64,000 nt of DNA from Oscillospiraceae bacterium Zagget12. GTDB taxonomy: Bacteria > Bacillota > Clostridia > UBA1381. Position 1 is the first letter of the stretch, and every line of letters begins with the position of its first letter. The stretch is from contig MSHM01000023.1 in assembly GCA_001941225.1 (NCBI GenBank), forward strand, positions 55,574 through 119,573. The letters run 5' to 3'. Under the pieces are notes generated by a model, which was given only the letters and a program-made list of their open reading frames with translations, did not search any database and was not told the origin of the DNA. This document shows positions 51,133 to 59,672 of this stretch, in pieces. The position numbers were made by a program, and so were the translations under genes.

Positions 51133-51360
51133 ATGATTGACTTGGCGGTTGCAAACGAGGAGGAAATTCTTGAATTTTGGAGCGATGTTATGCGGTGCGA
51201 AGGGTATCACGCGGAAAATACGAAATTGTCGGATTCGGTAAAAGCGGCGGAAAATTTGGCTAAATATTACGGAATGTTCGGCGATAAAAAGGTAGGCGCG
51301 GGCGGCGATGTGATAATTGTTGACAATATTGCCGAGGCGGAAAGCGATGCAAAGTCTTGA
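51133..51360 (+). CDS. Truncated phage terminase small subunit (C-terminal part only)
   Basis: The 75-residue product from ATG 51133 has GAGGGG only one base upstream; TTG 51142, 10 bases from that site, may be the true start. The sequence EEEILEFWSDVMRCEGYHAE, then LSDSVKAAENLAKYYGMFG and GGDVIIVDNI, matches the C-terminal half of Terminase_2-type small subunits (EILEFL-VMRGE ... KAAELLGKRYGLF). Those subunits carry some 80 or more extra N-terminal residues with the helix-turn-helix that recognises the packaging site; the same frame is closed by a stop at 51082, so that half is gone. A 19-codon open frame (51081-51140) just before is of doubtful significance. Confidence 0.75.
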   Translation: MIDLAVANEEEILEFWSDVMRCEGYHAENTKLSDSVKAAENLAKYYGMFGDKKVGAGGDVIIVDNIAEAESDAKS

Positions 51361-52594
51361 CGCCCTTATCGCACCGGCGTTTTATGAGGTGCATCGCGAG
51401 ATTGACAATTACACGCATTTTTGGCTTTGCGGCGGACGAGGCTCGGCAAAGTCAAGCTTTGTCAGTATTGAGATAATACTGGGTATGATGAAAAATCCCG
51501 ACGCCAACGCCGTGGCGCTGCGTAAGGTCGGAGCGTACCTAAAGGACAGCGTTTTCGCACAGCTCGAATGGGCGGTGCAAAAGCTCGGAGTGGCGGATAT
51601 GTGGGAAATAAAGCCGAGCGTCCCCGAGATGATTTATAAAAAGACCGGACAGAAAATATTGTTCCGCGGCGCCGATAAGGTGCAAAAGCTTAAATCCACA
51701 AAGGTGACGAACGGATATATCCGCTATATCTGGTACGAGGAATTGGACGAGTTTTACGGAATGAAAGAAATCCGTTCGATAAATCAATCTATGATGCGCG
51801 GCGGCGAAAAATTTACGGTGTTCTATTCCTATAATCCTCCCGCCAATCGGCGAAACTGGGTCAACCGCGAGGCGATAAGCGAGAGAGAGGATATGCTCAT
51901 TCACAAAAGCACATATCTTGACGTGCCGCGCGAATGGCTCGGAGAACAATTCTTTTTGGAGGCGGAGTATCTTAAAAAGCTGCATATCGACCGCTACAGA
52001 CACGAGTATTTGGGCGAGGTCACCGGTACCGGCGGCGAGATTTTCGATAATCTTGAAATACGCCCGATAACCCGTGAGGAAATTGACGGATTTGACAATA
52101 TTAAATGCGGCGTGGATTTCGGATTTGCCGCGGACCCCTTTGTGTATCTAATATGTTTTTTCCATAATAACAGGTTGTATATTTTTGACGAGATTTACGC
52201 GAAGGGACTGACAAACAATGCCGCGGCGGAGAGGATTATGAAAAAGGGCTATGCCGATAAAATGATTGTCTGCGACAGCGCCGAGCCGAAGAGCATAAAC
52301 GATTTGCGTTATTTCGGACTGCGTGCGCGCGGCGCGAGAAAGGGTCCCGACAGTATCGAATACGGTATAAAATTTTTGCAGGGACTTGAAAAAATTGTGA
52401 TTGACAGCGCGCGCTGTCCCAATGCGGCGCGGGAATTTTCGGAATACGAGTTGGAGCGGGATATTGACGGTGAATTTCGCTCCGTGTATCCGGATAAAAA
52501 CAATCACAGTATAGACGCCGTGCGCTATGCGCTGGAGGACGAAATAAGCAGAAAAAAGGCGAGGATTATAAACAGGAGGGATTTGAATCTATGA
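51347..52594 (+). CDS. Phage terminase large subunit
   Basis: The 415-residue DNA-packaging motor is of the PBSX/Terminase_3 type. The ATPase domain has Walker A FWLCGGRGSAKSSFVS, and RYIWYEELDEFYGM as the Walker B and catalytic acid region. The nuclease domain starts KCGVDFGFAADPFVYLI and includes VCDSAEPKSINDLR, ending in NNHSIDAVRYALEDE, with the three acidic groups expected for metal binding. All key residues appear intact. ATG 51347 overlaps the small subunit end. It ends in an ATGA overlap with the portal gene. Confidence 0.93.
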   Translation: MQSLDALIAPAFYEVHREIDNYTHFWLCGGRGSAKSSFVSIEIILGMMKNPDANAVALRKVGAYLKDSVFAQLEWAVQKLGVADMWEIKPSVPEMIYKKTGQKILFRGADKVQKLKSTKVTNGYIRYIWYEELDEFYGMKEIRSINQSMMRGGEKFTVFYSYNPPANRRNWVNREAISEREDMLIHKSTYLDVPREWLGEQFFLEAEYLKKLHIDRYRHEYLGEVTGTGGEIFDNLEIRPITREEIDGFDNIKCGVDFGFAADPFVYLICFFHNNRLYIFDEIYAKGLTNNAAAERIMKKGYADKMIVCDSAEPKSINDLRYFGLRARGARKGPDSIEYGIKFLQGLEKIVIDSARCPNAAREFSEYELERDIDGEFRSVYPDKNNHSIDAVRYALEDEISRKKARIINRRDLNL

Positions 52595-53904
52595 TAATTG
52601 ACGAGGAAATTGTAAAAGACGGAATGACGGACGTGATACTTGCAAAGCTCATCGCGCGACATTCCTTAGAGCAGGCGCGCTTTGAAAAGCTGTATAACTA
52701 TTATATAGGAAATCACGCTATATGCTCCCGCCGCCGCTCAAGCGAAAGCGTCGCCAACAACAAAATAGTATGCAATCACGCAAAGTATATTGTGGATATT
52801 GCAAAAAGCTATCTTGTGGGCAATCCGGTGTCTTATACCTGCTCCGACGGGTACGACATCGAGGCGGTTAAAAACAGCTTTTGCGTTCAGGATATGCCGA
52901 GCATCGACGCGGAGCTTGAAAAGCTGATGAGCATATACGGCAAGGCTTACGAGTTTGTTTATGCCGACGAGGAGTCACAGCCCAGGAGCGCGGCACTGCC
53001 CACGGAAAACACATTTATTGTGTACGGCGCGGGCGTCGGAGAAATTCCGCTTTACGGCATACATTATTACAAAAAGCGCGATATTGACGGCTCCGTTACC
53101 GGCGTTTGCTGCATTGTGTGCGACGACAGTATGATTTATACATACGAAAACGACGCCGACAGCTTTTTGCATATGAGGCTTACCGACAAGCGCCCTCATT
53201 ATTTCGGAAAGCTCCCGATGGTGGAATACCGCAACAACGAGGAGCGGCAGGGCGATTTTGAACAGCTTATACCGCTGATTGACGCCTACAACATTTTGGA
53301 ATCGGACAGAGTAAACGACAAGGAGCAATTTGTTGACGCGTTTTTGTTTCTGACAGGAATTGACCTTGACAGCGAGCAGGCGAAAAAGCTCCGCGAGGAA
53401 CGCATACTTATGGGCTATGACGGAGCCGAGGCTCAGTATCTTGCCAAGGTTATGTCCGAAAGCGACGTGGAGGTTTTAAAGGACAGTCTTAAAACGGATA
53501 TTCATCGTTTCTCGATGATACCCGACCTGTCCGATCAGACCTTCGGAACAAATCTTTCGGGTGTGGCGATAAAATATAAGCTTATGGGCTTTGAACAGCA
53601 CGTCAGAAACAAGGAACGCTATTTCACAAAATCCCTGAAAAAGCGTTTTGAGCTTTATACCAATTTCCTGTCGCTAAAGGGCGCTATGGAATATGTGCCT
53701 ATTCATAGGATTGACGTGGTGTTTACAAGAAATCTGCCCGTGAACGAATTGGAGGTATCTCAAATGGTGAGAAATCTCGCGGGTATCGCCACCAGTGAAA
53801 CACTGCTTTCCCAGCTGTCCTTTGTGGGCGATGCCAAGGAGGAGGCTCAGCTTGCCGCAAAGGAGCGTATGCTTGATGAAAAGATGAGAGTCAATGAGGA
53901 ATAA
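52591..53904 (+). CDS. Phage portal protein (SPP1 gp6-like)
   Basis: The 437-residue ring-forming portal at the capsid vertex carries CNHAKYIVDIAKSYLVGNPV, LMSIYGKAYEFVYADEES, MVEYRNNEERQGDFEQLIPL, and DAYNILESDRVNDKEQFVDA, all typical of the SPP1-type family. The C-terminal helical region reads NLSGVAIKYKLMGFEQHVRN. It is intact and of normal length. Confidence 0.92.
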   Translation: MIIDEEIVKDGMTDVILAKLIARHSLEQARFEKLYNYYIGNHAICSRRRSSESVANNKIVCNHAKYIVDIAKSYLVGNPVSYTCSDGYDIEAVKNSFCVQDMPSIDAELEKLMSIYGKAYEFVYADEESQPRSAALPTENTFIVYGAGVGEIPLYGIHYYKKRDIDGSVTGVCCIVCDDSMIYTYENDADSFLHMRLTDKRPHYFGKLPMVEYRNNEERQGDFEQLIPLIDAYNILESDRVNDKEQFVDAFLFLTGIDLDSEQAKKLREERILMGYDGAEAQYLAKVMSESDVEVLKDSLKTDIHRFSMIPDLSDQTFGTNLSGVAIKYKLMGFEQHVRNKERYFTKSLKKRFELYTNFLSLKGAMEYVPIHRIDVVFTRNLPVNELEVSQMVRNLAGIATSETLLSQLSFVGDAKEEAQLAAKERMLDEKMRVNEE

Positions 53905-53957
53905 TCGAAGAGCAAAAAGCATAACAATTTATTTTACCGTACAGAAAGGAAAGAATT

Positions 53958-54491
53958 ATGGACGAGAAAAAGAAACAGGGGACACAAAAAAATAATATTC
54001 CCAAGACGTATGAGGGACACAAAAATGACGAGGGACACAAAAACGACGAGCTGAAAGCGCTTATCGCCGATTATGTCGCCGAGGCGCTTAAAGGCGAAAA
54101 GGTGCTGTGGGATAAGGAGCTTAAAGAAAAGATTGCCTCGGAGCGCGAGGACGCCGCAAAAATGGCGTCGATGTCCGCCGAGGAAAGAGCCAAGGTTGAA
54201 ATGGAAAGAAGGCAAAAGGACTTTGAAACCGAAAGACAGCAGTATGTGAGCGAAAGAGCGGAGTTTGAGGCGGCAAAGGAGCTTGCCGCGCAGGAGCTGC
54301 CGGTAAGCTTTGCCAAAATGGTGGCGGACTCCGACAGGGAGGTAATGGCTGAAAATATCAGCGTGTTCAAGTCGGAGTATATGAAGGCTGTCGAAAACGG
54401 ACTTTCCAATCGCTTAAAGGGAGCCTTGCCGAGGATTTCCAAAGAAAAAGAACCTATGGGCGATCCGTTTTTAAACGGTCTGGGAATGTGA
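53958..54491 (+). CDS. Phage scaffold protein
   Basis: The 177-residue product lies between portal and capsid genes, the classic scaffold position. The middle (about 60-120) is a highly charged coiled coil (KLKEKIASEREDAAKMA-like, EERAKVEMERRQKDFETERQ). The C-terminal region FAKMVADSDREVMAENISVF resembles GP20/DUF4355 scaffolds. The first 30 residues are unusual: QGTQKNN then EGHKND twice, encoded by three copies of GGGACACAAAA. It would guide capsid assembly and then leave. Confidence 0.85.
   Translation: MDEKKKQGTQKNNIPKTYEGHKNDEGHKNDELKALIADYVAEALKGEKVLWDKELKEKIASEREDAAKMASMSAEERAKVEMERRQKDFETERQQYVSERAEFEAAKELAAQELPVSFAKMVADSDREVMAENISVFKSEYMKAVENGLSNRLKGALPRISKEKEPMGDPFLNGLGM
53978..54048 (+). 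repeat. Three GGGACACAAAA repeats in the scaffold gene
   Basis: GGGGACACAAAAA at 53978 is followed by two adjacent 18-base units (54012 and 54030) of the form GAGGGACACAAAAAYGAC. The first copy is read as GTQK, the others as GHK, so the DNA rather than the protein sequence is conserved. They are the sister form of the cobalamin operon 11-mer. Confidence 0.85.
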
Positions 54492-54518
54492 TTAGTATTT
54501 TGAAAGGATTGATTATAA

Positions 54519-55343
54519 ATGGCTGTAAATTACGCGAGCAAATACGCTCAAAAAATTGACGAAAAATTTGCGAGAGAATCTATGACTTCTCCGGCGGTAA
54601 ATACGGATTATGACTTTGTGGGTATAAAAACCGTCAATATATATTCCGTTCCGGCGGCGGAGATGAACGATTATTCCGTGACGGGCACAAACCGCTACGG
54701 CACTCCGCAGGAAATAGAAAATACCGTTCAGGAGCTTACAATGTCAAAGGACAGGAGCTTTACCTTTACGATTGACAGAGGCACATATAACGATACTCAG
54801 ATGTCCAACGCCGCCGGAGCGGCTCTGCAAAGACAGATTCGCGAAAAGGTTGTTCCGGAAATCGACAAGTACCGCTTTGAAAAAATCTGCGAGGGCGCGG
54901 GCACTACCGCCTCGGGCACAATTTCCAACACGAACGCCTATGACGCGTTCCTTACGGGCGCGTCGGCTCTTATTGAAAATAATGTTCCGCTTGCGGGCAG
55001 CGCGGCTTTTGTTTCGAGCAATTTTTATAAGAATATCAAGGAGGATTCAAGCTTTATAAGAAACGGCGATATGTCGCAGGATATGCTTATAAAGGGACAG
55101 GTGGGAACCATAGACGGTATTCCGGTAATCGTTGTGCCGAAATCGTATTTGCCAAATAATGTTGAGTTTATCATCACAAATCAGGCGGCGACAACCTCGC
55201 CGGTAAAGCTGTCGGAATATAAAATTCACGATAATCCTCCGGGCATAAACGGCTGGCTCGTAGAGGGCAGAGTATATTATGACGCGTTTGTTTTGGACAA
55301 TAAAAAGGACGCGATATATGTATTCGTATCCGACGGCGAATAA
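54519..55343 (+). CDS. Phage major capsid protein
   Basis: The 274-residue protein fills the capsid position and shows an HK97-like pattern: an N-terminal helix (YASKYAQKIDEKFARES), a beta region SFTFTIDRGTYNDTQMS, the spine helix ALQRQIREKVVPEIDKYRFE, and a C-terminal domain with GTIDGIPVIVVPKSYLPNNV. There is no separate protease gene, in line with scaffold-based capsids of this type. Confidence 0.87.
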   Translation: MAVNYASKYAQKIDEKFARESMTSPAVNTDYDFVGIKTVNIYSVPAAEMNDYSVTGTNRYGTPQEIENTVQELTMSKDRSFTFTIDRGTYNDTQMSNAAGAALQRQIREKVVPEIDKYRFEKICEGAGTTASGTISNTNAYDAFLTGASALIENNVPLAGSAAFVSSNFYKNIKEDSSFIRNGDMSQDMLIKGQVGTIDGIPVIVVPKSYLPNNVEFIITNQAATTSPVKLSEYKIHDNPPGINGWLVEGRVYYDAFVLDNKKDAIYVFVSDGE

Positions 55344-55368
55344 TAAATAAAGAAAGGCTGTGTGTATC

Positions 55369-55734
55369 GTGGAGGAGATTAAAACTGAAATCCTTGAATC
55401 ATCAAAGCTGCTTTTGAATATTGACGATGAGGACAGTGACGAGCTGCTTTCACTGCTGATTGACGCTACGGCGGACGCGGTGATGGCGTATTGCCGAATA
55501 GAGGTGCTGCCGCGCCCGCTTGTCAGCCTTATTCCCACGCTTGTCGCAAGACAGTTTGAGGCAAGAGAGCGAGGCGGAGTGAAGTCGATTACCGAGGGAG
55601 AAAGACGCGTGGAATACCAAGGCGAGGAATATGATTTTTTAAGCGAATACGCCGCGCGCTTAAAGCCGTTTATGAGCCGAAGGGTAAAAGTACCGTCTGA
55701 TTTGGAGAGTGAGAAAAATGATGAATCCGTTTGA
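55369..55734 (+). CDS. Head-tail connector protein (gp15/gp6-like)
   Basis: The 121-residue protein is of mostly helical type: LNIDDEDSDELLSLLIDATA, DAVMAYCRIEVLPRPL, and VARQFEARERGGVKSITEGE. This matches the phage connector family that docks below the portal. GTG 55369 is favoured because AAAGG lies 11 bases upstream; GTG 55360 is too close to it. It overlaps the next gene by 17 bases. Confidence 0.8.
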   Translation: MEEIKTEILESSKLLLNIDDEDSDELLSLLIDATADAVMAYCRIEVLPRPLVSLIPTLVARQFEARERGGVKSITEGERRVEYQGEEYDFLSEYAARLKPFMSRRVKVPSDLESEKNDESV

Positions 55735-56035
55735 GAGATTTTATGATGTTGAAATAGCCGTATACGAGCAAAGCATGGGCGGCTATAATCAAAAGGGTGA
55801 AAAGACGCTTTTGGGCAGCGTTGTGTGCGATGTTCAGCCGTATACTTCCGATACCGAAAGCCGCATATACGGCTTGACGGAAAACCGATGCTACAAGCTT
55901 TACTGCGATAAGAATGATTTTGTTAAAAACGGCAGATGCGTGGAATTTGGCGGCGCGTGGTATATGATTTGCCAAACGGAAATATGGAGTTTCGGAATGA
56001 CCGCCGTAATAAGGAGTATGGAAAATGAAAGTTGA
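55718..56035 (+). CDS. Head closure / stopper protein candidate
   Basis: The 105-residue product starts at ATG 55718, with GGAGAG 8 bases upstream. It shows beta-rich character: YDVEIAVYEQSMGGYNQKGE, VVCDVQPYTSDTESRIYGL, and CVEFGGAWYMICQTEIWSFG. Gene order (connector, then this, then HK97 gp10-like) matches SPP1 gp16-type stoppers that close the filled head. Family match is by position and character rather than a firm motif. Confidence 0.65.
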   Translation: MMNPFERFYDVEIAVYEQSMGGYNQKGEKTLLGSVVCDVQPYTSDTESRIYGLTENRCYKLYCDKNDFVKNGRCVEFGGAWYMICQTEIWSFGMTAVIRSMENES

Positions 56036-56360
56036 AATTACATATGATAACGGGCTTAAAAAGGCGGCGAGCAGAATTGAGGAGAGCCTTGGCGAAATAA
56101 TCGCCGCAGGTGCGGAAATCGTGAGCGAGTGCGCGAAGTCCTTGTGTCCCGTTGACACGGGAAAGCTCAGGTCGTCCATAACGGTAAGCTCGTCGGGGAA
56201 CAGAGCGGAAATTTCCGCGAATACGGATTACGCATCATATGTTGAATTCGGCACTTCAAAGGCGGCGGCGCAGCCGTATCTTGTACCGTCGCTTTTGGGC
56301 AATACCCAAGCGGTAACGGCGTCAATTCTGGACGCGGCAATGCACGCAAAAGGAGAGTGA
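56025..56360 (+). CDS. HK97 gp10-like head-tail joining protein
   Basis: The 111-residue protein carries EIVSECAKSLCPVDTGKLRS then TDYASYVEFGTSKAAAQPYL, the diagnostic HK97-gp10 motif (PVDTG.L..S ... Y..YVEFGT). It links the head to the tail tube. It overlaps the previous gene by 11 bases. Confidence 0.92.
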   Translation: MKVEITYDNGLKKAASRIEESLGEIIAAGAEIVSECAKSLCPVDTGKLRSSITVSSSGNRAEISANTDYASYVEFGTSKAAAQPYLVPSLLGNTQAVTASILDAAMHAKGE

Positions 56361-56364
56361 CAAA

Positions 56365-56706
56365 ATGCTTGATATTAATGCAGAAGGCGAAAAGTCCTTG
56401 TCAAAGCTGAACTGCACTGTTGTGTATCAATATCCCGAAACATTCGTGGAAACGCCGATAATAAGCTATTACTGTCTTACGGAATGCGGCGGATTTTACG
56501 CGGATAACAGCGAGTGTATTCAGGACGGGCATCTTCAAATTGATGTGTGGTCGGACCTTGCGAGCGAGTGCGGCGAGCTTTCAATTCTGGTGAACGACGT
56601 AATGGAGGAGGACGGCTGGACAAGAGAAATGTCTATGGACGTTCCCAAAAAGGAAGATAAAATTTATCACAGAACAATGAGATTTCAGAAGTATTTCACT
56701 TTGTAA
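56365..56706 (+). CDS. Tail terminator / completion protein candidate
   Basis: The 113-residue alpha/beta protein shows LQIDVWSDLASECGELSILV then VMEEDGWTREMSMDVPKKED and a final KIYHRTMRFQKYFTL, the pattern of SPP1 gp17/lambda gpU-like tail terminators. It lies just before the tail tube gene, as expected. Moderate confidence. Confidence 0.72.
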   Translation: MLDINAEGEKSLSKLNCTVVYQYPETFVETPIISYYCLTECGGFYADNSECIQDGHLQIDVWSDLASECGELSILVNDVMEEDGWTREMSMDVPKKEDKIYHRTMRFQKYFTL

Positions 56707-56759
56707 AAAATACGGGAAATCCGACTTTAAGACAAAATAAAAAAACGGAGGAAAATATT

Positions 56760-57356
56760 ATGGTAAATAAACCTTTGCCGACTATCGGTGTGGACAATTA
56801 TACCTTTTTTGAGCTAATAAGCGATGAAAGCGGCGGAGCGGAATACGGCGAGGCGTACAGCCTCAGAGGAACCGTTGAGATTTCGCCCACGGACGCGGGC
56901 GGCAGCGAGGTTTTTGACGCGGATAACGGCGCGTATGAAACCTCGAGCTATATTGAAAAAATAGGACACGACATAACCAATGCCGATATTCCGCCCGAGG
57001 TGGACGCTCTTTGGCGCGGCATCGAACGCAAAAACGGCGTTGTGGAGGTTGGAAACGACACGAAAACCGTGTATTTCGGCGTGGCGTGGAGAATACTTAA
57101 ATCCGACGGCTCCTATCGCTATGTGAGATATTATAAAGGCTCATACAGCTTTGCCTCAAACGTAGGCGGCAAGACAAAGCCGTCGAGCGGCAGTATCGAC
57201 AAGCAGACCGCCAAGGCGACCTATACGGCGGTACAGCGCGACTACGACAATAATTATTACGCGTATTTCGACGAAAGCGATTTGCCCGACACCGTGACGA
57301 GAGAAGAGCTTGAAGAGCAGTGGTTCTCGGATATGAATTATTATCCGGCGGCGTAA
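56760..57356 (+). CDS. Major tail tube protein (phi13 type)
   Basis: The 198-residue protein shows GVDNYTFFELISDESGGAEY, GTVEISPTDAGGSEVFDADN and GHDITNADIPPEVDALWRGI, then WRILKSDGSYRYVRYYKGS. This is the phi13-type family of siphovirus tube proteins. The ribosome site GGAGG precedes ATG 56760. Its presence marks a long, non-contractile tail. Confidence 0.9.
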   Translation: MVNKPLPTIGVDNYTFFELISDESGGAEYGEAYSLRGTVEISPTDAGGSEVFDADNGAYETSSYIEKIGHDITNADIPPEVDALWRGIERKNGVVEVGNDTKTVYFGVAWRILKSDGSYRYVRYYKGSYSFASNVGGKTKPSSGSIDKQTAKATYTAVQRDYDNNYYAYFDESDLPDTVTREELEEQWFSDMNYYPAA

Positions 57357-57439
57357 AGCGGAAATTGTTAAGGTAATGCGGCGCGCGGAAAAAAGCGCGC
57401 CGTATGACCGAAAAATATATTAAGCGGAGGTAAATAAAT

Positions 57440-57894
57440 ATGCAGCATACTATAACATTTACAAAGGATAACACAAAATATGTTTCAAAGCCCTTTGATT
57501 TTGAGGCGATGTGCCTTATAAACGACGCCCATAACGACGACGGCAAAAAAGGGCCGCTCAGCATATGCCGCGGAGCGGTTGACTATCTGTTTGAGGGAAC
57601 GGACGCCACGCAGGACGTTATAGAGGCTCTTGACGCGGGCGAGCGTTCAAAAATGTGTATCACGCTATGGGGCTTTTATGTTGACGCGCTTGCCTCAAAA
57701 AAAGAGTAGCGTCAGGCGGCGGTGGTGTGCTGAGGGACATATATCCTCTGCTTTTAAAATACCACCATCTGCTGCCTGACGAAGTGGGCAGGCAAAATCC
57801 CTGGGTTCTGTTCGGACTTTTGGACGGGTTGGAGCGGGACTCGGGATTTCATAAAAACGAACATCTGAGAATGTTTTACGGAGAGGAGGTATAG
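57440..57894 (+). CDS. Tail assembly chaperones G and G-T (predicted programmed -1 frameshift)
   Basis: The zero frame gives an 89-residue G protein (57440-57709: FDFEAMCLINDAHNDDGKKG). Near its end is the slippery heptamer A-AAA-AAA (57697-57703, codon-aligned), with the zero-frame TAG at 57707. The -1 frame stays open through a 63-codon T part (SGGGGVLRDIYPLLLKYHHL, FHKNEHLRMFYGEEV) to TAG 57894, two bases before the tape measure start. This is the conserved gpG/gpGT arrangement of long-tailed phages; the fusion helps load tube subunits on the tape measure. Confidence 0.88.
57697..57703 (+). other. Ribosomal -1 slippery site
   Basis: Seven A in the register A-AAA-AAA, preceded by the last base of a TCA codon and followed by GAG TAG. 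The open -1 frame downstream supports real frameshifting rather than sequence error. Confidence 0.82.
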
Positions 57895-57896
57895 CT

Positions 57897-59628
57897 ATGG
57901 CAGAGGCTGCCAATCTTTCGGTGAGTATCACCGGCGACGCGTCGGGACTTATCAGCGCGCTTGAAAATGCCGAGGCGCAAATTGCGCGGCTTAATTCGTC
58001 CGCAGGTACTCTTATGAACGAATTTAACGGCAAAGAGGCAAAAATAACTCTGACCGCCGTTGACAATACCGCCGCGGGCGTAAGCTCCGCAAAGGCGAAT
58101 ATAAACAGCTTAACCGATAAAACAATTACCGTTTCGGTGAAGTACAACGCGATAAATTCCGCGTTTCTCGCGTCCGGCACAAGGAATGCGCACGAGGGAC
58201 TTGCCGTTGTGAACGATGAAAGGGGCATAAGCGACCCGAGAGAGCTTATCGAGCATAACCGGGCGGCTTATGATGTTCGGCGGACGCGATGTTATTGTGC
58301 CGCTTTCAAGCGGCGACAAGGTGTATACCGCGCGCGAAACAAAGGCGATAATGTCCGGTATGGGTTTGCCGCATTACGCGTCGGGTAAAAATAACGAGCT
58401 GTTTGAAACGGCAAAAGCCGATTTGACTCATTATAAAAACACGCACGATATGTCGCCCGAGGAGGAGCTTGCTTGGTGGAATGAGCTTATGGAGGAGTTT
58501 GCTTATGACAGCGAGGTCGTAAAGGAAATTCAGGAGGAGATATTTTCATCTCGGCAGAAAATATGGAAAGCCGAAAAGCAGGCAAATGAGGACGCGCTTT
58601 CGTCGTACAAAAAAAGCTCCGACGCGTGGATAAAATACCAAACCGAGGCCGAGGATATGAGTGTTTCGGAGCAAATAGAGGCGTATCAAAGACAGCTTGA
58701 AAATTACAATGCGATGGTGTCTGAAATGGTGCAATCCACACTTTATTCGGCCGATGAGATAAAGGAAATCTGGGAGGATTTCTACGATTATAAGGCGGGA
58801 GTGGATTTAAAAATCGGCAAGCTGGAAAACGAGAGCAATTACGCCGTATATGAAAAATGGAAAAGCGACGCCGAAAATTGGAAAAATATACGCGACACAT
58901 ATGACGACTGGTACGAGGCGGGCGACAGTCCGGTTGAATTTTACGAGCGGAGCATTGAGCGCATACAGGAGATGTACGACGGCGGCTATATCGAATGGCA
59001 GGAATACCGCGACGATACGATGTACGCCACGCTTGATTTGTACGAGGCGAAAATGGATGAGGTAAACACGCTGCTTGAACGTCAAAAAAGCTATATAAGC
59101 GATTTAAAGCAGCAGTTCTCCGATGAGGAAAGCGCACTGCAAAGCTCGTGGGACGTAGAGGACAGAGCTGTGTCCAAGGCGGAAATATCTCATCAGCTTG
59201 AGATATATGAAAACGCCGTGACTCAAAATGGAGTGGATAAATACAAATCGCTCCAAGAGGAAATGAAGGAAATAGAGCGCGAGGAGGAGCTGTATAATCT
59301 GCAAAAGGAGCATCAGGCTACTCTCGATTCTCTCGAGGAAAGCTATGACATAGTTGAGGCGAATAAAAAATATCTTCTTGCCGCGATAGAGGAATCGGGC
59401 GTGAATATAGAGGGAATAGTGCAAAGCGTGAATTACGATATACAAAGTATGGAGAATACAATAGCGTCACTGTTCGCCCAGACCATAAGCGCGATTAAGT
59501 CCGTGAGCGCGTCGTCAAACTCGTATTCGGACAACAGAAATATAAGCATAACCGCGGACAGCTCGGCTATTATAGAGGCGCTGAAAAATCGAGTGGGACT
59601 TAGTATATCCTATGGGAGCTACAATTAA
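57897..59628 (+). pseudogene. Tail tape measure protein gene with a +1 frameshift
   Basis: The start ATG follows the chaperone stop. Residues 1-121 read SLSVSITGDASG-like tape measure sequence up to GLAVVNDERGISDPRELIEH. At 58259-58260 an extra C throws the frame off; the original frame runs out at 58388, while the +1 frame continues with the family block LMMFGGRDVIVPLSSGDKVY and then long coiled coils (QIEAYQRQLENYNAMVSEMV, ESSYDIV-like repeats) to 59628. Removing one C rebuilds EHNGRLMMFGGRD and a protein of about 576 residues. At about 1.5 angstrom per residue that implies a tail near 85 nm. No membrane or peptidase segment is seen. Mutation or sequence error. Confidence 0.82.
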
Positions 59629-59672
59629 AACGGCGCGGTTTTTTTATCAAATTAATCGGGAGAATAATAAAA

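Noticed and set aside
51081..51140. Nineteen-codon frame before the small terminase as a real gene
   Set aside because: It begins with a weak AGGTGATG context and has no recognisable features; it may be a leader peptide or chance.
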